In this document: positions 5,978-10,162 of the stretch, piece after piece
Position numbering within the stretch: the first letter of the stretch is position 1
How the letters are laid out: each line of letters opens with the position of its first letter
NCBI GenBank assembly: GCA_937902115.1
Contig: CALGSR010000319.1
Coordinates: forward strand, 1 to 10,162
From: an uncultured Bacillus sp.
Lineage (GTDB): Bacteria; Bacillota; Bacilli; Bacillales; Cytobacillaceae
DNA: 10,162 bases
Direction: 5' to 3'
The notes under the pieces: generated by a model
The model's input: the letters and a program-made list of their open reading frames with translations, nothing else
Database searches by the model: none
What the model was told of the DNA's origin: nothing
Position numbers and translations under genes: made by a program

Positions 5978-6311
5978 GCGGGAGGTTTTTCAAATTCTAA
6001 AACTTATTGGGCTGTATTATGATTCCTTTGAAATCAACCAGGAAAAGGTGGATGAATGGTATCTTATGTTGAAAAAACAAACCTTCAGCACATTGCAAAA
6101 GCATGTGAGGGAACATGCGACCCTCTCAGCCTACCCGCCAAAAATTTCCGAACTGATTCGCAAGCCTGCATTTGGTGCACGGGACATCCCTAATGCGGAA
6201 GAGACACGGGTATTTTTATATCGTCAAGAGCCGCGTGCCAGTGAGGAAACGGTACAGAAGTCGCTGGCCCAAATTAGAGATATTCTCGGCATAGAGCGAG
6301 GTGAACACTGA
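5970..6311 (+). CDS. Helicase loader/inhibitor, G39P-like
   Basis: A 113-residue soluble protein. It starts at ATG 5970, inside the end of the initiator gene (8-nt overlap), with GAGGAGG at 5951-5957 as a somewhat distant ribosome binding site; TTG 5967 is a possible alternative one codon upstream. Residues 1-65 follow the pattern of SPP1 G39P (Pfam Inhibit_G39P): MTKREVFQILKLIGLYY, EINQEKVDEWYLML and YPPKISELIRKP, a compact helical domain common to small helicase loaders. The C-terminal part (70-113) is charged and probably partly unfolded, as in G39P, whose C-terminus contacts the helicase. In SPP1 this protein binds the helicase G40P, holds it inactive and delivers it to the initiator-bound origin. 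The same function is expected here because the helicase gene follows with a TGATG overlap. It has no ATPase motif, unlike DnaC/DnaI loaders. Confidence 0.8.
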   Translation: MTKREVFQILKLIGLYYDSFEINQEKVDEWYLMLKKQTFSTLQKHVREHATLSAYPPKISELIRKPAFGARDIPNAEETRVFLYRQEPRASEETVQKSLAQIRDILGIERGEH

Positions 6312-7618
6312 TGGAAAGAAACCCATACTATTCTCTTGAGGCAGAAGAAGCCGTCATTGGTTCCCTATTGCTTGAAGGAGATTTAATCAAAGACTGCAGT
6401 CTGCTATCGGAGCACTTTTATTCTAGCAAACTTAAGTTTATTTATCTGCTGATGCTACGCCTTGAGGAGAAAGAAAAGCCCATCGACATGGTATCTGTTG
6501 TCGATGAAGCAGGACCTGAGAATTGGCTGAAAATGGGCGGAGGCAGTTATTTATCCGAACTATCCGGCAGTGTGCCAACAACCGTCAACTTTCACTATTA
6601 CGAGGAAATTGTAAAAAAATATTATCAAAAAAGAAAAACAATCGAAATTGCGCATCGGATGAAAAAAGAAAGTGTCCATGGGGACGTTGAAGCTATTCTG
6701 CATGAAGGAATTCACGACCTGCAGCTGGTGGAGGAAAAGTTTGCCGCTGAGGATCTTGGGGAAATCAGAGAGACGCTGCAGGATGTCTATCTCGAATGTG
6801 AAACGGATAGGGGAGATTTCAGCGGCATTCCTTCAGGCTTCGCTTCGCTAGATGGGCTGACTGGAGGCTTTCAAGATTCCGATTTCATCGTCATTGGTGC
6901 TCGCCCAAGTGTCGGGAAAACAGCCTTTGCGCTAAATATTGCACTGGAGGCAGCAAAAAGTGAGGTGGCGGTTATTTTTTCTTTGGAAATGGCGAAAAAG
7001 CAGCTCCTCAAAAGGGCTGTGAGCCAGATTGGTGAAGTAGATTCGGTTAAATTACGCAACCCGTATCGGTTATTTCAAGAAAAGGATTGGGATGCCATGC
7101 AGCAGGCCATTGGTGCGCTATCAAGCTTGGAGCTACATATTTTTGATAAGGGTGGGATGGATATTCCGTTTATTTGGACCCATCTTCGGAAGCTGCGAAG
7201 GAACTATGGCGAAGAAAAAAGAATGCTCGTGATCATCGATTATTTGCAATTAATTTCAGGAGATATGCGTTTGAAAGGAAATCGCCAGGCCGAGATTAGT
7301 GAAATCAGCCGTGCCTTAAAGCAAATGGCGAAGGAGCTCAATGTCGTCGTGATTGCTTTGTCCCAACTAAGCCGGGCAGTCGAAAGCCGCCAGGATAAAC
7401 GCCCGATGCTGTCCGACCTTCGTGAAAGCGGTCAAATTGAACAAGATGCCGACCTGATCGCCTTTCTTTACCGCGATGATTATTATGACAAGCAATCCGA
7501 GCAAGCCAATCAAATCGAGGTCATCCTCGCCAAGCAGCGAAACGGTCCCGTGGGCACAATTCACCTTGCCTTTCAGAAGGAATTTGGCAGGTTCCGGGAG
7601 CTGGAGGTTGTGTCCTAA
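6311..7618 (+). CDS. dnaB: Replicative DNA helicase, DnaB family (phage-module type)
   Basis: This is a hexameric 5'-3' replicative helicase of 435 residues, close to the usual DnaB length. Residues 5-105 are the N-terminal helical domain (NPYYSLEAEEAVIGSLLLEG). Residues 150-435 are the RecA-like motor. The Walker A loop is ARPSVGKT (197-204), the catalytic Glu lies in FSLEM (Glu225), the Walker B strand is VIIDYLQL (307-314), SQLSR (351-355) is the sensor-like motif, LRESGQIEQDAD (370-381) follows, and KQRNGPVG (408-415) carries the arginine/lysine finger pair. All key residues are present, so it should be active. Its ATG overlaps the stop of the loader gene by one base, indicating translational coupling. 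Placement next to a phage-type initiator and a G39P-like loader suggests it is not the host's main helicase but a module-borne paralog; a genome-wide check would settle this. Confidence 0.95.
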   Translation: MERNPYYSLEAEEAVIGSLLLEGDLIKDCSLLSEHFYSSKLKFIYLLMLRLEEKEKPIDMVSVVDEAGPENWLKMGGGSYLSELSGSVPTTVNFHYYEEIVKKYYQKRKTIEIAHRMKKESVHGDVEAILHEGIHDLQLVEEKFAAEDLGEIRETLQDVYLECETDRGDFSGIPSGFASLDGLTGGFQDSDFIVIGARPSVGKTAFALNIALEAAKSEVAVIFSLEMAKKQLLKRAVSQIGEVDSVKLRNPYRLFQEKDWDAMQQAIGALSSLELHIFDKGGMDIPFIWTHLRKLRRNYGEEKRMLVIIDYLQLISGDMRLKGNRQAEISEISRALKQMAKELNVVVIALSQLSRAVESRQDKRPMLSDLRESGQIEQDADLIAFLYRDDYYDKQSEQANQIEVILAKQRNGPVGTIHLAFQKEFGRFRELEVVS

Positions 7619-7668
7619 CAGACCTATTATCACAGGAGTCCATGTGTTAGGCGGGTCCTCCGACGATA

Positions 7669-7824
7669 AAAATGTCCTTCATTAGGGGTAAAAAGGACAA
7701 AAACAGGTCAATCGGCCAGGAAAATGTTCTTCATCGGGGGTATGAAAGACAAAACCAGGTCAACCAGCATGGAAAATGTCCTTCATCAGGGGAATGAAGG
7801 ACCAACTCTAGATTGACCCCCAGA
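7669..7824 (+). repeat. Three tandem 52-bp repeats with palindromic cores
   Basis: AAAATGT begins copies at 7669, 7721 and 7773, giving an exact 52-bp period. Each copy starts with a stem-loop: GTCCTTCAT, a 7-nt GGGG-containing loop, and ATGAAGGAC. It is perfect (9 bp) in copy 3 (7778-7802). In copy 2 it has one mismatch and one G-U pair, and in copy 1 it has two mismatches. After the hairpin, copies 1 and 2 share CAGGTCAA and an (A/C)(T/G)GG end, while copy 3 diverges and contains ATTGACC, complementary to GGTCAAT of copy 1. The block fills most of the 332 nt between the helicase and nuclease genes. The GGGG in the loop and the preserved pairing suggest a structured RNA or a REP-like element. 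Confidence 0.8.
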
Positions 7825-7875
7825 TCCAGAACAGAAGTATGGCTTAAGACTTATTTAAGTAGATGAATTTGCCTA

Positions 7876-7905
7876 TTGATAAAATGTCTATGAATCTCCT
7901 AATAA
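7876..7905 (+). promoter_or_regulatory. Candidate promoter of the Rpn nuclease gene
   Basis: TTGATA (7876-7881) and TAATAA (7900-7905) with an 18-nt spacer lie about 45 nt before the ATG at 7951. The -35 matches 5 of 6 consensus bases and the -10 matches 4 of 6. Confidence 0.35.
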
Positions 7906-7950
7906 GTTGTGTTTTGTCTTCTATTAAATCCCCCGAAAGGAAGTATCCCC

Positions 7951-8847
7951 ATGACAAAAGAATACCTCGATTTGAAAATGGACTTTATGTTCAAACAATT
8001 ATTTGGCCATCCAAGCAGAAAATCAATTACCATTGCATTCCTGAATGACTTACTCCATCGACAAGGTGACGATCGCATAGTCGATGTTCACTATGAAAAT
8101 ACGGAGTTAATAAAAGATGAATTAAAAGGAAAAACAAGCAGGCTTGATGTGTTGGTATATACTTCAAGCGGTGAAAGAATTAATGTGGAAATTAAATTAA
8201 TCAATCAACATGACATGCCGAACCGAACACTTTATTATTGGGCTAAATTATATTCCTCCCCATTAAGGGCCGGACAGAATTATTCGCAACTAACCTCAAC
8301 CATTATGGTCTCTATTCTAAATTACCCATTATTTCCGCACGAAACTGACAGCTTCCATAATGTGTTTCATCTTCTTGAAGATACGGAGAAATTCTTATGG
8401 AGCCCGCAAATAGAATTCCATTCATTAGATCTATCTCAATTCATGGTAAAATGGAAAAAGTATAGAAAAGAAATGAGGGCAAATCCGCCAGCAGAATATC
8501 CATGGCTTATTATGTTAAATGCAGCAGATTATAATAATAAAACGATTGAAGACGAAATGATTCATGAATTGGAGGAATGGGCGATGAATGAACAGGAAGT
8601 ACGAGAGGCTTTAATCGAATGGGAAACCTTGAGCGCTAATAAGGAAAATAAGGTATTGTATGAGGCGAGATTAAAGTATTTGCGGGATCAGTTAACAAAT
8701 CTTGTTGGAGAACGTAAGGCTGGAAATGAGGAAGCAACAAGAAAAATTGCTCTAGAAATGCAAAAGGACGGGGTATCTATTGATATCATTGAGAAATATA
8801 CAATGCTTGATGGTAATGAAATCGAAGAATTAAAGAAGAGTTTGTAG
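7951..8847 (+). CDS. Rpn family recombination-promoting nuclease / PD-(D/E)XK nuclease family transposase
   Basis: A 298-residue protein of the Rpn (PDDEXK_2, 'putative transposase') family. E. coli RpnA of this family is a DNA endonuclease that promotes RecA-independent recombination; the word transposase in annotations is historical. ATG 7951 is chosen because AAAGGAAG lies at 7936-7943 and because MTKEYLDLKMDFMFKQLFG is the typical family N-terminus (residues 1-19, 'D-x-x-FK-x-x-F'). The catalytic core shows RLDV with Asp66 and VEIKL with Glu80 and Lys82; many relatives have EIQ here, so the canonical Lys is notable. NRTLYYWAKLY (91-101) and the following QNY-x-QL form the conserved helix. 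The C-terminal third (200-298) is charged and helical, as usual for the family. The gene stands alone between the palindromic repeats and a hairpin terminator, with A+T-rich codons. It appears intact. Confidence 0.88.
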   Translation: MTKEYLDLKMDFMFKQLFGHPSRKSITIAFLNDLLHRQGDDRIVDVHYENTELIKDELKGKTSRLDVLVYTSSGERINVEIKLINQHDMPNRTLYYWAKLYSSPLRAGQNYSQLTSTIMVSILNYPLFPHETDSFHNVFHLLEDTEKFLWSPQIEFHSLDLSQFMVKWKKYRKEMRANPPAEYPWLIMLNAADYNNKTIEDEMIHELEEWAMNEQEVREALIEWETLSANKENKVLYEARLKYLRDQLTNLVGERKAGNEEATRKIALEMQKDGVSIDIIEKYTMLDGNEIEELKKSL

Positions 8848-8887
8848 ATCATTAAGGTTAGTGATGGTTATTCAATCTATATGGTCC

Positions 8888-8930
8888 AATTTAAGCGTCC
8901 TTTTTGAGAAAAGGATGCTTAAATTTATCA
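8888..8930. terminator. 17-bp hairpin between convergent genes, probable bidirectional terminator
   Basis: Arms 8888-8904 and 8909-8925 pair over 17 bp with a single G-U pair and a TGAG loop. It lies 41 nt after the nuclease stop and about 110 nt beyond the end of the convergent protease gene. The base of the stem is A/T-rich, giving ATTT after the hairpin on the plus strand and a few T before it on the other; there is no long T run, so efficiency is uncertain. Confidence 0.65.
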
Positions 8931-9035
8931 TTCTATTCCTTTAAAATCCTCGTAACATCAACATATTAATTATAGATGTTAGTTTGGCTCGAAGTGCTAA
9001 TCCCCATTGGCATACAATCCTTCACAAAATAATGG

Positions 9036-9695
9036 TTAAATAATGCTAAGAATAAAATTGTGAAATGCGTGAACGAGAACAACAACCCATAAGGAACCCG
9101 TCTTTTTAAAAATAAACCCAAAAAGTAATCCAATGAAAAAAACATAAATATGACTGCCAAATTGAAAGATGATATCATTATAAATCCAAATGGGATAATG
9201 GATAAGTAAAAATAATAGCGCTGTTATGGTATTCGCCTTCCAAAATGCTAATCTTTTATTCAGCTCTTGCAAGATTAACCCTCTGAATACAATTTCTTCA
9301 GCAAGTCCTGCCATAATAAAAGTATTAAGGTAATCGTCAAAGGATAATGAGAAATGAAATGATGCGTCATTAAAGAGGAAGGCCTCTGAAATTAAACAAA
9401 TTCCTAGCAGGAGAGAGAGGATAGTTCCCCAAAGAAGTCCTTTCTTTATATTGACGTTCATTTTTAAATAACCGCTTGGATTTGTATTTAAATAGTATTT
9501 TATGTACAACCAAATGGGAACAATCCAAATCATAGTTTTAACAAAAGCTTCTAGCAAAGGTGATATGATTTCACCGAACATATAAATGTATTCGATTAAC
9601 CACAATTCTTTAATCGTCCATGCTAAATAAAATAAGATTAACCCCCCGATAAAAATCCGTCCATTATTTATTTTTGCTTTGTTCGTGATACTCAA
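9036..9695 (-). CDS. CPBP family intramembrane glutamic endopeptidase (CAAX protease/Abi-like)
   Basis: A 219-residue membrane protein of the CPBP (Abi) family, related to Rce1-type CAAX proteases. In Gram-positive bacteria members act in bacteriocin self-immunity, signal or substrate cleavage in the membrane, or have unknown roles. Six to eight hydrophobic helices are seen. The catalytic motifs are intact: AEEIVFRG with Glu133, Glu134 and Arg138; LFLLIHYP, an FxxxH pattern with His166; and HAFHN, with His209 and Asn213. It starts with TTG at 9695, supported by AAGGGAG (9708-9702) 6 nt upstream and by the absence of a better in-frame ATG. No bacteriocin or partner gene is visible next to it. 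It runs convergent to the nuclease gene. The family is sure, the substrate unknown. Confidence 0.9.
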   Translation of the reverse strand: MSITNKAKINNGRIFIGGLILFYLAWTIKELWLIEYIYMFGEIISPLLEAFVKTMIWIVPIWLYIKYYLNTNPSGYLKMNVNIKKGLLWGTILSLLLGICLISEAFLFNDASFHFSLSFDDYLNTFIMAGLAEEIVFRGLILQELNKRLAFWKANTITALLFLLIHYPIWIYNDIIFQFGSHIYVFFIGLLFGFIFKKTGSLWVVVLVHAFHNFILSII

Positions 9696-9774
9696 AATGG
9701 ACTCCCTTCTTTCCCCAGTTTCTTCTTAATACGATAAAAAATCGCTAAAAGTTTCAATTACTATTGAAAACGAG

Positions 9775-9795
9775 ACTTAAGTACTTTAAAAGTAC
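9775..9795. promoter_or_regulatory. Overlapping palindromes upstream of the protease gene
   Basis: ACTTAAGT (9775-9782) is a perfect 8-bp palindrome, and GTACTTT (9781-9787), A, AAAGTAC (9789-9795) is a 7-bp-arm dyad directly after it. They lie 80-100 nt upstream of the protease start and within a possible rightward promoter (TTGAAA 9764-9769, TAAAAG 9787-9792, 17-nt spacer). Possible operator; weak evidence. Confidence 0.25.
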
Positions 9796-9798
9796 GGG

Positions 9799-9900
9799 AA
9801 GTATTTCTTTCTTTCTAGTATTTTAAGCGGAAGCGGGGAGGGGAGTAATGTTTCTTCCTTCCATCTTACAAACCCCCAACTATATCAGTTGAGGGTTTTC
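9799..9900 (+). ncRNA. Possible small RNA or leader unit of about 100 nt
   Basis: A promoter-like pair (TTGAAA at 9764, TAAAAG at 9787) would start RNA near 9799, and a good terminator ends at 9900. In between, AAGCGGGGAGGGGAG precedes an ATG at 9848 opening a 14-codon frame (begins MFLPSILQ) whose stop lies in the terminator stem. GGAAG can pair with CTTCC stretches downstream. No plus-strand gene follows in the window, so a stand-alone RNA or tiny peptide fits better than attenuation. Speculative. Confidence 0.25.
9871..9900. terminator. Terminator hairpin right of the protease gene
   Basis: Arms 9871-9881 and 9887-9897 pair over 11 positions with one mismatch and a 5-nt loop. On the plus strand GGG is followed by TTTTC; on the minus strand GGG is followed by TTTG. 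It may end a rightward small transcript, the leftward gene remnant at 9911-10038, or both. Confidence 0.6.
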
Positions 9901-9910
9901 TTATCGATTG

Positions 9911-10038
9911 TTAGTAGTTAAAAGCATCGTAAACCAATCCATTATCAGGGTCGACGCCATACCATCCCCAAGTGGCTGTATGACCTTCTTTGGTTTCTGG
10001 ATTATCAATAACGGATCCTTACTATTCAAGACTACTTC
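9911..10038 (-). pseudogene. C-terminal remnant of an unrecognised protein gene
   Basis: Reading leftwards, the frame ending in TAA at 9913-9911 gives a protein-like tail with VIDNPETKEGHTATWG and WYGVDPDNG, ending YDAFNY. It looks like a real C-terminus, rich in Gly, Trp and Tyr. The frame meets a stop only three codons upstream of the Val at 10012. A neighbouring frame (10038-10013) gives EVVLNSKDP, which would join it smoothly if one base were added near 10013, but that frame too has a stop just upstream. No start codon or ribosome binding site is seen. I read it as a decayed gene; I do not recognise the family. Confidence 0.45.
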
Positions 10039-10105
10039 TTAGTTCAATAAGCAAAAACTACCGATAATGACAGCTGGATTTTTTATATTAAAGCAATCCA
10101 TTACT

Positions 10106-10162
10106 TTAAGTGTTATTTTTCACATATTTAACTGCATACAATTTTTTATCCTTACATATATT
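10106..10162 (-). CDS. Possible 3' end of a gene entering from the right edge
   Basis: Reading leftwards from the window edge, 18 codons are open before a TAA at 10108-10106, encoding a Lys-rich tail that includes KDKKLYAVKYVKNNT. A weak hairpin followed by TTTTT lies further left (about 10070-10050). Too short to judge; it could be an upstream part of the decayed gene at 9911-10038. Confidence 0.2.
   Translation of the reverse strand, partial: NICKDKKLYAVKYVKNNT

Noticed and set aside
7669..7824. CRISPR array
   Set aside because: The 52-bp units are contiguous and similar along most of their length, with no unique spacers of constant size, only three copies, and no cas gene nearby.
4500..7900. 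Attachment-site direct repeats flanking the replication module
   Set aside because: The only shared words seen are short (for example AAAGGACAAAA in reverse near 4630 and forward near 7690) and of low complexity, so they do not support an att pair.
7863..8048. Plus-strand 61-codon frame overlapping the Rpn start
   Set aside because: It lacks a ribosome binding site and overlaps the conserved N-terminus of the Rpn protein in another frame.

Overview
The window looks like chromosomal DNA of a low-GC, Gram-positive Bacillaceae member (Bacillus, Neobacillus or Cytobacillus-like). The signs are strong AGGAGG-type ribosome binding sites, A+T-rich intergenic DNA with GGCTTTT-type terminators, and gene families typical of that group. 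The genus is inference; no rRNA or other marker is present.

Layout, left to right. (1) 1-491: the 3' part of an exported cupredoxin gene with its terminator. (2) 571-1676: a monocistronic zinc-free quinone reductase gene with an extended -10 promoter and a terminator. (3) 1740-4577: a respiratory-type region. A promoter with an overlapping dyad precedes a 5-codon leader that overlaps a possible 39-residue membrane peptide, then a second dyad, then a CydA-like membrane protein fused to a C-terminal cytochrome c domain. That gene is broken by an apparent 1-nt frameshift. A second membrane protein follows that also carries CydA-like signatures. The region ends with a terminator whose sequence is shared with the one after the quinone reductase gene. 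(4) 4736-7618: a phage-type replication module. A small winged-helix-like protein and a 61-nt interrupted inverted repeat precede an initiator with a Phg_2220_C-type C-terminus, a G39P-like helicase loader and a DnaB helicase, in the same order as genes 38-39-40 of phage SPP1. The initiator gene holds a 13-bp perfect inverted repeat plus a third related copy in its interdomain linker, which looks like an in-gene origin. No integrase, capsid, lysis or terminase gene is visible. (5) 7669-7824: three tandem 52-bp repeats, each with a palindromic core. (6) 7951-8925: an Rpn/PD-(D/E)XK nuclease gene ending in a 17-bp hairpin shared with the convergent CPBP-family membrane protease gene (9036-9695, minus strand, TTG start). 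(7) 9696-10162: a possible small RNA unit ending in a terminator, then remnants of one or two minus-strand genes.

The most notable items are the CydA-like two-paralog complex with a c-type haem and no visible quinol loop, the orphan SPP1-like replication module with a probable internal origin, and the 52-bp palindromic repeat block between that module and the Rpn nuclease. All functional calls rest on reading the sequence by eye; no database search was possible.
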